DNA from: Pedobacter gandavensis
GTDB lineage: Bacteria > Bacteroidota > Bacteroidia > Sphingobacteriales > Sphingobacteriaceae
NCBI RefSeq assembly: GCF_014172405.1
Contig: NZ_WNXC01000001.1
Coordinates: 558,001 to 622,000, forward strand
Direction of reading: 5' to 3'
DNA length: 64,000 nucleotides
Shown: positions 1 through 9,115 of the stretch, in pieces
Position numbering within the stretch: the first letter of the stretch is position 1
Layout: the number at the start of each line of letters is the position of its first letter
Notes under the pieces: generated by a model
Databases searched by the model: none
The model's input: the letters and a program-made list of their open reading frames with translations, nothing else
What the model was told of the DNA's origin: nothing
Position numbers and translations under genes: made by a program

Positions 1-1
1 T

Positions 2-697
2 TACCATGCTCATGGTGGTTTTGTGATTGGCAGCGAAATGTCTGGTGGAGCAAAAAATATTTTCATTTCTGATTGCACTTTCATTGGAACAGACATCGGC
101 TTACGCTTTAAAACGACCAGAGGAAGGGGTGGTGTGGTAGAAAATATCTATGCTAAGAACATCAATATGAAAGACATTGCTGGCGAAGCAATTCTTTTTG
201 ACATGTACTATGCTGCGGTTGACCCGGTTCCTTTAACAGGAGAGCAGCGTTTGGCGCCTAAAGTAGAATTATTACCTGTAACCGAGGAGACGCCGATATT
301 CAGAAAGTTTTACATCCAGAATATCGTTTGTGATGGTGCTTCCAAGGCGGTATTTATACGGGGATTGCCTGAAATGAGTATTAGTGATATTTATCTGGAT
401 AATTTGGTGATTAAAGCCGATGAAGGGGTCGATATTCAGGAAGCTAAAAATATTCATTTGACGAATGCTCACCTGGACATTCCTGGTGCAAAGCCTTTGC
501 TGTATATACAAAACGGAAAATCAATCAATTTTAAAAACATAGACTATACCAATGCTGAACTGCTGCTGCGGGTTTCCGGAGCAGAAAATAAAGACCTGAA
601 AATCTCAGATACCGGAACTACTAAGGCGAAAGTGCTGTCAGAATTTACGCATGGTGCAAAACCTGAGGTATTCGAAATAAAGAAAACAAAAAAATAA
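2..697 (+). CDS. GH28 polygalacturonase-like glycosidase, 3' part (5' end outside window)
   Basis: The reading frame is open from the left edge of the window, so only the C-terminal ~231 residues are seen. It begins in a typical GH28 segment (HGGFVIGSEMSGG), which holds the conserved HG and GS motifs of the right-handed beta-helix active-site cleft. Repeated beta-helix strands rich in N, I and D follow (for example KNIFISDCTF, ENIYAKNINM, ISDIYLDNLVI). GH28 enzymes hydrolyse alpha-1,4-galacturonan or rhamnogalacturonan. The next three genes encode pectin enzymes and the cytoplasmic uronate pathway follows, so a role in trimming pectin oligosaccharides fits. A GTG at 23 is internal to the domain and is not the real start. 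Confidence 0.88.
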   Translation, partial: YHAHGGFVIGSEMSGGAKNIFISDCTFIGTDIGLRFKTTRGRGGVVENIYAKNINMKDIAGEAILFDMYYAAVDPVPLTGEQRLAPKVELLPVTEETPIFRKFYIQNIVCDGASKAVFIRGLPEMSISDIYLDNLVIKADEGVDIQEAKNIHLTNAHLDIPGAKPLLYIQNGKSINFKNIDYTNAELLLRVSGAENKDLKISDTGTTKAKVLSEFTHGAKPEVFEIKKTKK

Positions 698-766
698 TTT
701 TCTGTAGCCTGAGAAGTGCTATCCTTGATCATATGGGGGCTTTTACCCCTGAAATAAAGAAACAAA

Positions 767-2716
767 ATGAAAATAACCTGGATAAATACGGCGGTCGCTC
801 TGCTGATCTTGAAGGCAAGCTGTTCTTCTGTTGCCTTTGCACAGTCGAACGAGCCACTCTCAGCGCGTATGGCGGCTAAAGTGATGGAAATATGGGCCGA
901 TTCGCTAAACCTCAATCCTGAGCAGCCTAAGCCGGTTAAATGGGCTTATGACCAGGGGGTGATCCTCGAGGGGATTGATGGCCTTTGGAAAAGAACCGGA
1001 AAAGGTGAATATTTCAAGTATATGCAGAAGAGCATGGACTTTTTTGTGACCAAAGACGGTATAATTCAACGTTACAAGCCACAGGACTATAACATCGACA
1101 ATATTAAAAATGGTCGTTCTCTACTCACTTTGTACAAAGTGACTGGTCAAATGAAATACTTTAAAGCAGCTACCGCATTAAGAGAGCAGCTTAAAGGCCA
1201 TCCACGGACTAAAGAAGGAGGATTCTGGCATAAAAAGATTTATCCTAATCAAATGTGGCTGGATGGCTTATATATGGGGCAACCTTTCTATGCTGAGTAT
1301 GCGGCGTTGGTAAATGATCAAGCTGCTTTTGATGACATTGCCAATCAGTTTGTCCTGATGGAAAAACATAGCAAAGACCTGAAGACAGGTTTACTGTACC
1401 ATGGTTGGGATGAATCAAAGGAGCAAAAATGGGCAAACCCGGTAACCGGGCAATCGCCTAATTTCTGGGGACGTGCCATGGGTTGGTATGCGATGGCGCT
1501 CGTAGATGTGCTGGAGTATTTCCCAAAAGACCATTCAAAAAGAAAAACACTTGAGGAGATTTTAAACAGAACCGCTGTGGCGATTAAGAAATATCAGGAT
1601 CCAAAATCGGGGCTCTGGTATGACATCCTGGATCAACCAAATGCAAAAGGAAATTATCCGGAAGCTTCTGCTTCCGCTATGTTCGTTTATAGTTTAGCAA
1701 AAGGAGTAAGGTTAGGTGATTTGCCTGTTTCTTATCTTGCTGTTGCAGAGCGTGGTTATCATGGAATAGAGAAAGTTTTTGTGGAGCATTTTCCTGATGG
1801 GAAGGTAAATCTGAAAGGTACGGTTAGTGTGTCTGGATTGGGCGGTAAACCTTATCGAGATGGTAGTTTTGCTTATTACATGAGCGAGCCGGTAATTAGT
1901 AATGACCCTAAAGGTGTAGGGGCCTTTTTACTTGCTGCAAATGAGATGGAATGGATTTCCGCAGGAAAACCTGGAAAGGGGAAAACGGTGATGCTGGACA
2001 ATTACTTTAACCATGAAATTAAGAAAGACCAAAGTGGGAATGACCTTTCCTGGCATTATAAATGGGCAGAACGTGCCAATGGAGGTTTTTCAATGTGGGC
2101 AGGGATTTTTGAAAGAAATGGCTTTAAGGCGAAAGAATTGTCGGAAGCGCCAACTTTGAAAAACCTCAGCAATGCTGCTGTGTACATTATTGTGGATCCG
2201 GATACCGAAAAAGAAAGTCCAAAACCAAATTATATTGAAAGCAATCACATCAAAGACCTGACCGCTTGGGTGAAAGCAGGGGGGCTATTGGTCTTGATGG
2301 CAAATGACACCGGGAACACCGAGCTAGATCATTTTAACCAGTTGGCCAAGCCTTTTGGTGTTCAGTTCAACAAGGACAGCAAAGGCAGAGTAAACAAGAA
2401 CGAATATGAAACGGCAAGGATTGATATTCCTGCAAGAAATTCTATCTTCAAGAATGCAAAGCGGTTGTTTGTGAAGGAGTTTAGTAGTTTTACTTTAAGT
2501 GGTACTGCAGTTGCTGTCGTTAAAGACTCAGCAGGAAATAATGTCATTGCCATTTCAAAATATGGTAAAGGGACGGTCTTTGTGATCGGTGATCCATGGC
2601 TGTACAACGAGTATGTTGATGGTCGGAAATTACCAGCGGATTATGATAATTTTACGGCAGCAACAGACTTGGTGCAATGGTTGGCTAAACAATTACCTTC
2701 AACTTCGGGCAAATGA
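767..2716 (+). CDS. GH105 unsaturated rhamnogalacturonyl/glucuronyl hydrolase with C-terminal DUF4350-like domain
   Basis: A 649-residue secreted protein with a signal peptide (residues 1-26, cleavage after FA-Q). Residues ~30-400 form an (alpha/alpha)6 barrel with GH105 hallmarks: QMWLDGLYMGQPF around D166 (the expected catalytic Asp) and NFWGRAMGWY at 232-241. The family removes the unsaturated 4,5-ene uronic acid left at the non-reducing end by polysaccharide lyases, which suits the downstream PL10 lyase. Residues ~410-645 look like a glutamine-amidotransferase-fold DUF4350 extension often fused to Bacteroidota GH105 proteins; its role is unknown. The stop codon overlaps the next start (ATGA), indicating translational coupling. 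Confidence 0.88.
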   Translation: MKITWINTAVALLILKASCSSVAFAQSNEPLSARMAAKVMEIWADSLNLNPEQPKPVKWAYDQGVILEGIDGLWKRTGKGEYFKYMQKSMDFFVTKDGIIQRYKPQDYNIDNIKNGRSLLTLYKVTGQMKYFKAATALREQLKGHPRTKEGGFWHKKIYPNQMWLDGLYMGQPFYAEYAALVNDQAAFDDIANQFVLMEKHSKDLKTGLLYHGWDESKEQKWANPVTGQSPNFWGRAMGWYAMALVDVLEYFPKDHSKRKTLEEILNRTAVAIKKYQDPKSGLWYDILDQPNAKGNYPEASASAMFVYSLAKGVRLGDLPVSYLAVAERGYHGIEKVFVEHFPDGKVNLKGTVSVSGLGGKPYRDGSFAYYMSEPVISNDPKGVGAFLLAANEMEWISAGKPGKGKTVMLDNYFNHEIKKDQSGNDLSWHYKWAERANGGFSMWAGIFERNGFKAKELSEAPTLKNLSNAAVYIIVDPDTEKESPKPNYIESNHIKDLTAWVKAGGLLVLMANDTGNTELDHFNQLAKPFGVQFNKDSKGRVNKNEYETARIDIPARNSIFKNAKRLFVKEFSSFTLSGTAVAVVKDSAGNNVIAISKYGKGTVFVIGDPWLYNEYVDGRKLPADYDNFTAATDLVQWLAKQLPSTSGK

Positions 2717-3753
2717 AAATATTAACTTTCGCGCTGATGGTAGTCTTGCAGAGTTCTTGTGCTCTTGCGCAAAACACCAACAAGGCGTCTTCGGATTTGG
2801 ATAGTACCGCAGAAAAAATACTGGTTTATCAGCGTAGCGTAGGCGGCTGGCCAAAAGCAGTAGGCAAGGTGGCTATAGATTATGATCAGGAACTATCTGC
2901 GCAGCAACGTTTGGAGATTAAAGCGGATTCACTGCATGATGATGCTACAATTGACAATAAAGCGACGACCAGAGAATTACGTTACTTAGCAGGGGCATAT
3001 CGCAACACTAGAAATTCAAAGTACCTTGCTGCGGTAAAAAAGGGTATTGATTACCTTTTTAAGGCACAATATGAAAATGGAGGCTGGCCACAATATTTCC
3101 CTGATCATCATTTGTATCGCGGGCAGGTCACTTATAACGACAATGCCATGGTCAATGTGTTGAATGTGTTGCAGGATCTGGCAGAAGGAAAGGAAGGCTT
3201 TGAAGTACTTTCCGAAGAATACCGTAAAAGAGCTTTGGGAGCGATTGAAAAGGGTATTTCCTGCATTTTGAAAACGCAAGTATTGCAGGATGGAAAATTG
3301 ACGGTCTGGTGTGCACAATATGATCAACACAGCTTAGAACCGGCTCAGGCACGGAAGTTTGAGCCGATCTCACTAAGTGGCATGGAATCCGTTTATATCG
3401 TAGAGTTTTTGATGCGCCAGAAAAATCCTTCTACGGCCATCATCGCTGCTGTTAAATCTGCTGTAGCCTGGTTTGATAAAGCTAAAATTACCGGTTATGA
3501 CTTCGTGTTCATTAAAGATTCTAAACTGCCTGGCGGTAAAGACCGGGTGTTGAAAACAGATTCTTCCAGTGTGATATGGGCTAGATTTTACGACATCCCG
3601 ACCAATATACCCATTTTTACGGGTAGAGAAAGTGTCCCTAAAAAGGCCGTCGCTGAGATAGAACTGGAAAGACGGGTAGGATATGCCTGGTATGGGAAAT
3701 GGCCGGAAAATCTAATTGATAAGAAATATCCGAAATGGTTAAAACAACTTTAA
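2713..3753 (+). CDS. pelA: PL10 pectate lyase
   Basis: A 346-residue exported protein; the N-terminus (LQSSCALAQ) could be a plain signal peptide or a lipoprotein signal with Cys16. PL10-type signatures are GGWPKAVGK at 44-52, ENGGWPQYFP at 121-130, NDNAMVNVL at 142-150 and WCAQYDQHSLEPAQARKFEP at 199-218, where the conserved Arg of the beta-elimination site is expected. The product cleaves de-esterified polygalacturonate to 4,5-unsaturated oligomers, the substrate of the upstream GH105. It overlaps the upstream gene by 4 bp and the downstream esterase by 19 bp, so the three are very likely one transcript. Confidence 0.88.
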   Translation: MKILTFALMVVLQSSCALAQNTNKASSDLDSTAEKILVYQRSVGGWPKAVGKVAIDYDQELSAQQRLEIKADSLHDDATIDNKATTRELRYLAGAYRNTRNSKYLAAVKKGIDYLFKAQYENGGWPQYFPDHHLYRGQVTYNDNAMVNVLNVLQDLAEGKEGFEVLSEEYRKRALGAIEKGISCILKTQVLQDGKLTVWCAQYDQHSLEPAQARKFEPISLSGMESVYIVEFLMRQKNPSTAIIAAVKSAVAWFDKAKITGYDFVFIKDSKLPGGKDRVLKTDSSSVIWARFYDIPTNIPIFTGRESVPKKAVAEIELERRVGYAWYGKWPENLIDKKYPKWLKQL

Positions 3754-5765
3754 TTGCTGCTGTTTTTCTATTCTTTAACAGTGTCTTATGTTTCTCTCAG
3801 CGGCCATTTGATGTGCTGGATTGGAAAGGAGAGACCAGCTTAAATACCTATCTCGTTGGTAAGCTGAAGACAGCATATGAGGCTAGGAGAATGACATTGG
3901 CAGCGGCTAAAGGTTCCAGGTCAGCGACACTGGACTATCAGCATAAAGTCCGGACTAATATCGCTTTAGTTATGAAAGGATTTCCAACAAAAACAGCATT
4001 AGAACCAGAGGTAACAGGGACCTTAAGTCGGGCTGGTTACCACATTGAAAAGGTGATTTATCAGAGTTTTAAGAACCACCATGTCACGGCTAATCTTTAT
4101 GTACCTGCTGGAAAGGGGCCTTTTCCTGCTGTGATCATGTTTTGCGGCCATGAAGATCTCGCTAAGGCAACACCTTCCTATCAGCAAACCGCCATTCTTT
4201 TTGCAAAGAATGGTTTTGTTGTTTTTGTGATTGATCCCCTTTCCCAAGCAGAAAGACATCAATTACTTGATACAGCAGGGAGGCCTGAAACAAAAGGAGG
4301 TACAACTGAACACACCTTACTCAACCAGGCGGCTAATCTTTTCGGCAATTCTGTAGCGGTTTATGAGGTTTTCGACAATATCAGGGGTCTGGACTACCTC
4401 TCCAGTCGTAAAGAAGTAGATACGGCAAGAATCGGCTGCATTGGAAATAGTGGTGGAGGGATGCAGGTCATTTATTTTGCAGCGATGGATGACCGGGTGA
4501 AACTACTGGCGCCATGTAGTTATCTGGCCAGCAGGGAGCGTACTTTGGAGATGACCGGTCCTGCTGATGGCTGCGCACAAATCCCGGAAGAGGGAAAATA
4601 TGGATTGGAAATGGTTGATTTTCTGATTGCAGCGGCTCCCAAGCCTATATTGGTTTTGGCGGGTAAATTTGATTTTATCGATTATCAGGGAACCCTGGAG
4701 TCTTATCGGGATCTTAGACAGGTTTATACAGATTTGGGCGTTTCTGCTGACTTGGAACTGTTTAGTTATCCAGATGGTCATGGCTTGTCCAAACCTAAAA
4801 GGGAAGCGGCAGTCAGCTGGTTTCGTAAATACTTTTATAAAGATGTAAAGCCGGTTAAAGAGGGGGAACAACAAGATGTAACAGGTAGCTCTCAGCTCTT
4901 GCCAGCAGAAAGATTATGGTGTACTCCGGAGGGAATGCTGCAAGGGAAGCAGGAACAAAGTCTGGTTGATTATCACCTGTCTTTATATCAGGAATTGGCG
5001 TCAAAAAGGGCTGTCTTTTCTAAACAAAATCATTTGTTTAAATCTAAGGAAATAAGGGTGTTGTTGGGGGTGTCTGACCTGAATATTGAAGTGTTTTCGG
5101 AAGTGTTGGATTCCGGAGTAATCGGGGGTTTTAAGCATCAGGGTTTAACAAGAAATGAACTGAAGTATCATAAAGTGATCCTTAGAACTCCAAATGAGAT
5201 TCCTTTGCCTTTTCTGTTATTGAAGCCAAAAGCCGAAATCAAACAGGTATTGATTTGGGTAAACGAAGATGGGAAAGCACTTCTAGCCAAAGATACGGAT
5301 AGCCTGAAGAAATATCTTGATCAAGGCATTGCGCTGATCCTTCCTGATTTGAGAGGGATTGGAGAAACAAAAGACAAGGTCAGTTTAAACGATCCGAAAT
5401 ATCAAAACAGAGATTACCGGAATGCGATGTTTGCTTTGCACCTCGGGCAACCGTTGGTAGGTCAGCGGGTTTACGATATCCTTTCTTTGGTGCAATTTGT
5501 AAAAAGTGACCAATTGCTTGGGAATCACAAGATATTGTTGCGCAGCAATGGCCTCTTAAATGTTGCGGCGATGCATGCCGCTTTTCTTGAGCCTGCTATT
5601 GTGCAGCTGGACTTACATCAGGGGCTTAATTCTTACCTCAGTAGGTTAGAGAATCCCTTACAAAAAGATGGGTATACGGAGCTTATTCCTGGTGTCCTTT
5701 CTTATTACGACCTTCCTGATTTGATCAAATGGTTGTCGCCAATACCCGTAAATTTCTTTAAATAA
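3735..5765 (+). CDS. Secreted two-domain alpha/beta hydrolase, probable pectin/xylan acetyl- or methylesterase
   Basis: A 676-residue protein with a signal peptide (residues 1-21). The N-terminal half is a complete alpha/beta hydrolase related to CE7 acetylxylan esterases and dienelactone hydrolases: nucleophile elbow GCIGNSGGGMQ, a probable acid in VLAGKFDFID, and His in SYPDGHGLSKP. The C-terminal half (~390-676) repeats the fold pattern (LPDLRGIGETKD) but has no clear GxSxG elbow; the equivalent segment reads LLRSNGLLNV. It may therefore be an inactive duplicate. It overlaps pelA by 19 bp. Being among pectinases suggests removal of acetyl or methyl groups from pectin, but the substrate is inferred. 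Confidence 0.72.
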   Translation: MVKTTLIAAVFLFFNSVLCFSQRPFDVLDWKGETSLNTYLVGKLKTAYEARRMTLAAAKGSRSATLDYQHKVRTNIALVMKGFPTKTALEPEVTGTLSRAGYHIEKVIYQSFKNHHVTANLYVPAGKGPFPAVIMFCGHEDLAKATPSYQQTAILFAKNGFVVFVIDPLSQAERHQLLDTAGRPETKGGTTEHTLLNQAANLFGNSVAVYEVFDNIRGLDYLSSRKEVDTARIGCIGNSGGGMQVIYFAAMDDRVKLLAPCSYLASRERTLEMTGPADGCAQIPEEGKYGLEMVDFLIAAAPKPILVLAGKFDFIDYQGTLESYRDLRQVYTDLGVSADLELFSYPDGHGLSKPKREAAVSWFRKYFYKDVKPVKEGEQQDVTGSSQLLPAERLWCTPEGMLQGKQEQSLVDYHLSLYQELASKRAVFSKQNHLFKSKEIRVLLGVSDLNIEVFSEVLDSGVIGGFKHQGLTRNELKYHKVILRTPNEIPLPFLLLKPKAEIKQVLIWVNEDGKALLAKDTDSLKKYLDQGIALILPDLRGIGETKDKVSLNDPKYQNRDYRNAMFALHLGQPLVGQRVYDILSLVQFVKSDQLLGNHKILLRSNGLLNVAAMHAAFLEPAIVQLDLHQGLNSYLSRLENPLQKDGYTELIPGVLSYYDLPDLIKWLSPIPVNFFK

Positions 5766-5801
5766 TGGCCTTTCTGAGGAAATAGACCAATAAATCGGGC
5801 A

Positions 5802-5827
5802 CGATAACGTTCCCGATAACGATTGCG
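5802..5827 (+). promoter_or_regulatory. Candidate hexuronate operator: direct repeat of CGATAACG upstream of uxaB
   Basis: CGATAACG occurs at 5802-5809 and again inside CGATAACGATTGCG at 5814-5827, with starts 12 bp apart. The full 14-mer recurs, inverted, at 36365-36378 in front of the uxuB-type gene. It lies about 80-100 bp before the uxaB start, a normal operator distance. A LacI-family regulator next to the uxu genes is the obvious candidate ligand. Binding is inferred. Confidence 0.45.
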
Positions 5828-5904
5828 CAAATAATTTCCTGTGAAGCCGGTCATTCCTTATAATTATTATGTAGAATTGTTTCAAACCGAATGTAAATTA
5901 AGAC

Positions 5905-7437
5905 ATGATACTATCCAAAACCACCTTAAATGGTCTGGGGTCAGCGCAGCTAATTGTTCCTGATCAAAGGCATTTTAACCTTCCTGAAAGAGTCTTACAA
6001 TTTGGGACTGGCGTACTATTGCGCGGACTTCCTGATTATTTCATCAACAAAGCAAATCTGAAGGGGATTTTCAATGGCAGAATTGCTGTGGTAAAGTCTA
6101 CTAGTAAAGGGAATACGAATGCTTTTACCGAACAGGACAATTTGTATACGATATGTGTCAGGGGAATTGAACAAGGAGAGAAAATAAAAGAGAATATCGT
6201 TACATCTGCGATTAGTCGGGTGTTGACGGCGGATACAGATTGGGATCATATTCTGGAAATAGCGACCAGTAAAGACTTGCGATTAATTGTTTCTAATACC
6301 ACAGAGGTGGGTATACAATTGGTTAAGGAAGACATTAATCAAAGTCCGCCACGCTCATTTCCAGCCAAATTACTCGCAGTATTGTATGCGAGATATCTTG
6401 CATTTGCTAAAACAGATGAAGATGCGGATTTAGTGGTGATTGCGACAGAGTTGATCCCTGATAACGGAAAAAAGCTGGAGGCTATCGTGTTTGAGTTGGC
6501 TGATTATCAAGGTTTGGATAGCGAATTTGTTGGTTGGTTAAAACAGCATGTTCATTTTTGTAATTCCCTGGTAGATCGGATTGTCCCAGGAAAACCTGAT
6601 GAAGCGGTATTAGCGGAATTAGAAGCGGAATTGGGATATACGGATCAGTTGTTGATCATGGCTGAGCCTTATCGCCTATGGGCAATTGAAGGTGGAGCAG
6701 CAGTAGAGCGTTTACTTGGATTAACTGGAGTAGATGAAGGTATTATTGTAAAACCAGATATTGAGATTTATAGAGAGTTAAAAGTCCGTCTATTAAATGG
6801 CTCACATACGCTTGCTTCGGCTATAGCTTTCCTTTCAGGGATTTCAACCGTAGCAGAAGCGATGGCAGAAGCACCTTTAAAGCGCTATATCAGTAAGGTC
6901 ATGCAAAAAGAGATTGCACCCGCGATCCCTTATGAAGTGGCAATAGCACTATCAACCGCTTTTGCGGATACGGTAATTGATCGTTTTTCTAATCCATTTA
7001 TTGCCCATTCCTGGATCAATATTACCTTTCAATACACCATGAAGATTAAAATTCGAGTGGTTCCGGTATTGCTCAATTATTATAAAAAATACCACCAGGT
7101 TCCGGCGCATATCGCATTGGGTTTTGCGGCTTACCTGGTGTTTATGCGGGTTAGCAGAGCTTCCTCCAATGGCCAGTATTTTGGCGTTTTCCAAGGCAAA
7201 GAATACCAGATTACAGATGATCAGGGAAGTTACTTCCAGGAGAAAAGTGGATTATCTGCAGCGGAATATATACAACAGGTATTATCGGATGAAGGACTGT
7301 GGACTACTGATTTATCAGTTTTACCTGGGTTACAAGAAACCATAACAGATCAATATCAAATGATTCTATCGGTAGGAATGCAGGAAACGTTGCAACAAGC
7401 TTTGCAACAGTCAGAAAAACATTTACAAAGCAATTAA
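5905..7437 (+). CDS. uxaB: Tagaturonate reductase (altronate oxidoreductase)
   Basis: A 510-residue member of the mannitol dehydrogenase/UxaB family. The nucleotide-binding loop is LQFGTGVLLRG at 31-41, NTTEVGIQL lies at 131-139, and the family catalytic-domain segment VRLLNGSHT ends near residue 302. It reduces D-tagaturonate to D-altronate with NADH, the second step of galacturonate catabolism. The stop overlaps the start of uxaA at 7437 (TAATG). A possible 14-bp regulatory element lies ~80 bp upstream. Length and order (uxaB-uxaA-uxaC) match Bacteroidota galacturonate operons. Confidence 0.92.
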   Translation: MILSKTTLNGLGSAQLIVPDQRHFNLPERVLQFGTGVLLRGLPDYFINKANLKGIFNGRIAVVKSTSKGNTNAFTEQDNLYTICVRGIEQGEKIKENIVTSAISRVLTADTDWDHILEIATSKDLRLIVSNTTEVGIQLVKEDINQSPPRSFPAKLLAVLYARYLAFAKTDEDADLVVIATELIPDNGKKLEAIVFELADYQGLDSEFVGWLKQHVHFCNSLVDRIVPGKPDEAVLAELEAELGYTDQLLIMAEPYRLWAIEGGAAVERLLGLTGVDEGIIVKPDIEIYRELKVRLLNGSHTLASAIAFLSGISTVAEAMAEAPLKRYISKVMQKEIAPAIPYEVAIALSTAFADTVIDRFSNPFIAHSWINITFQYTMKIKIRVVPVLLNYYKKYHQVPAHIALGFAAYLVFMRVSRASSNGQYFGVFQGKEYQITDDQGSYFQEKSGLSAAEYIQQVLSDEGLWTTDLSVLPGLQETITDQYQMILSVGMQETLQQALQQSEKHLQSN

Positions 7438-9089
7438 TGAAGCAAAGAATATTAAAGGTCCATCCAAAGGATAATGTGTTGGTGGCGTTAACGGACCTGT
7501 CCAAAGGAGAAGTGTTGAGTTACGACGGCGCAGAATATCTTTTGCAAGACCATGTAGCAGCTAAACATAAGTTCAATACAATAGCTTTGAAAGCTGGTGA
7601 CGAGCTCCTGATGTATGGTGTATTGGTTGGTAAAGCACAGCAGGATATTCCGGTTGGCTCCCTGTTAACCACTGCAAACATCAAACATGCTTCAACTAGT
7701 TTTGAGACCAATGAAGCGCATTTATCTTGGAATAAACCAGATATCCAAGCTTGGAAAGACCGTACATTTGACGGTTTTCATCGCAATGACGGGCAAGTAG
7801 GAACGGCAAATTATTGGCTGGTGATTCCAATGGTTTTTTGTGAAAACAGAAACCTTGAAGTGATTCAAGAGGCTTTGTTGAATAATTTAGGTTATGGTCG
7901 CAATGAAACTTATCAGCAACAGGCCAAAGAATTGATTGCTTTGTATGAACAGGGGAAAAGTTTGGATGAAATTCTGAATACGCAATTGGTTTATACGGAG
8001 CAAAAGGAAAAAGCCAATCGTCTATTCCCTAATGTAGATGGGATCAAATTTCTGACCCATACGGGCGGTTGTGGTGGTACGAGACAAGATTCGCAGACTT
8101 TATGTGGGTTATTGGCTGGCTACATTACACATCCGAATGTAGCAGGTGCAACGATCCTTAGTTTGGGCTGTCAGAATGCCCAGGTCAGTATATTACAGGA
8201 AGAAATTGAAAAACGTGTGGCTAATTTTGACAAACCATTATACATTCTGGATCAGCAGACTATTGGGAAAGAATCTGAGCTGTTAAGTATGGCAATTAAG
8301 CAAACGTTTGCAGGTTTGATTCAAGCGAATGCGAATGTTAGAAAACCCGCAGCATTGAGTAAGTTGTGTATTGGATTGGAATGTGGCGGTTCAGATGGTT
8401 TCTCCGGAATATCTGCAAACCCTGCAATTGGCTATACTTCCGATTTATTAGTTGCCTTAGGCGGTTCCGTAATTCTTGCAGAGTTTCCAGAATTGTGTGG
8501 AGTAGAGCAGAACTTGAGCGACAGGTGTGTAACGCGTGAAGATGCAAGTCGTTTTTCCGAACTGATGACTACTTATAGTAGCAGGGCAACAGCTGCAGGA
8601 TCAGGATTTGACATGAATCCGTCCCCTGGGAATATTAAAGACGGATTAATTACAGATGCCATTAAATCTGCCGGAGCAGCAAAAAAAGGGGGGACTTCCC
8701 CGGTAGTTGCAGTTTTGGACTATCCAGAGAAAGTGACAAAACCTGGATTAAACCTGTTATGTACTCCTGGTAATGATGTGGAATCTACTACAGCAGAGGT
8801 AGGATCAGGTGCGAATGTGGTTTTATTTACCACTGGCTTGGGAACGCCGACAGGAAATCCAATTGCTCCAGTAGTGAAAATTGCCAGTAATACACGCTTA
8901 TTTAATAAAATGAGGGACATTATTGACCTGGACACCGGATCAATCATCGAGGGCGAGGAGAGTATTGAAGCTGCTGGTGCCCGGATTTTAGAATATGTAA
9001 TCCAAGTGGCCAGTGGAGCCGTGGAGGTGAGTGCCTTACGCCATAGACAAGATGATTTTATTCCCTGGAAAAGGGGCGTTTCTTTATAA
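7437..9089 (+). CDS. uxaA: Altronate dehydratase
   Basis: A 550-residue full-length UxaA. The N-terminal SAF-type domain (about 8-90) is joined to the C-terminal dehydratase domain. That domain has the cysteine-rich signatures HTGGCGGTRQDS (C212), LSLGCQNAQ (C245) and LECGGSDGFSG (C316), typical of metal-dependent altronate/galactarate dehydratases. It converts D-altronate to 2-keto-3-deoxygluconate (KDG). It starts on the last base of the uxaB stop and is followed after 26 bp by uxaC. Confidence 0.93.
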   Translation: MKQRILKVHPKDNVLVALTDLSKGEVLSYDGAEYLLQDHVAAKHKFNTIALKAGDELLMYGVLVGKAQQDIPVGSLLTTANIKHASTSFETNEAHLSWNKPDIQAWKDRTFDGFHRNDGQVGTANYWLVIPMVFCENRNLEVIQEALLNNLGYGRNETYQQQAKELIALYEQGKSLDEILNTQLVYTEQKEKANRLFPNVDGIKFLTHTGGCGGTRQDSQTLCGLLAGYITHPNVAGATILSLGCQNAQVSILQEEIEKRVANFDKPLYILDQQTIGKESELLSMAIKQTFAGLIQANANVRKPAALSKLCIGLECGGSDGFSGISANPAIGYTSDLLVALGGSVILAEFPELCGVEQNLSDRCVTREDASRFSELMTTYSSRATAAGSGFDMNPSPGNIKDGLITDAIKSAGAAKKGGTSPVVAVLDYPEKVTKPGLNLLCTPGNDVESTTAEVGSGANVVLFTTGLGTPTGNPIAPVVKIASNTRLFNKMRDIIDLDTGSIIEGEESIEAAGARILEYVIQVASGAVEVSALRHRQDDFIPWKRGVSL

Positions 9090-9115
9090 AATTTTATACA
9101 TTTAGAAATATTATT

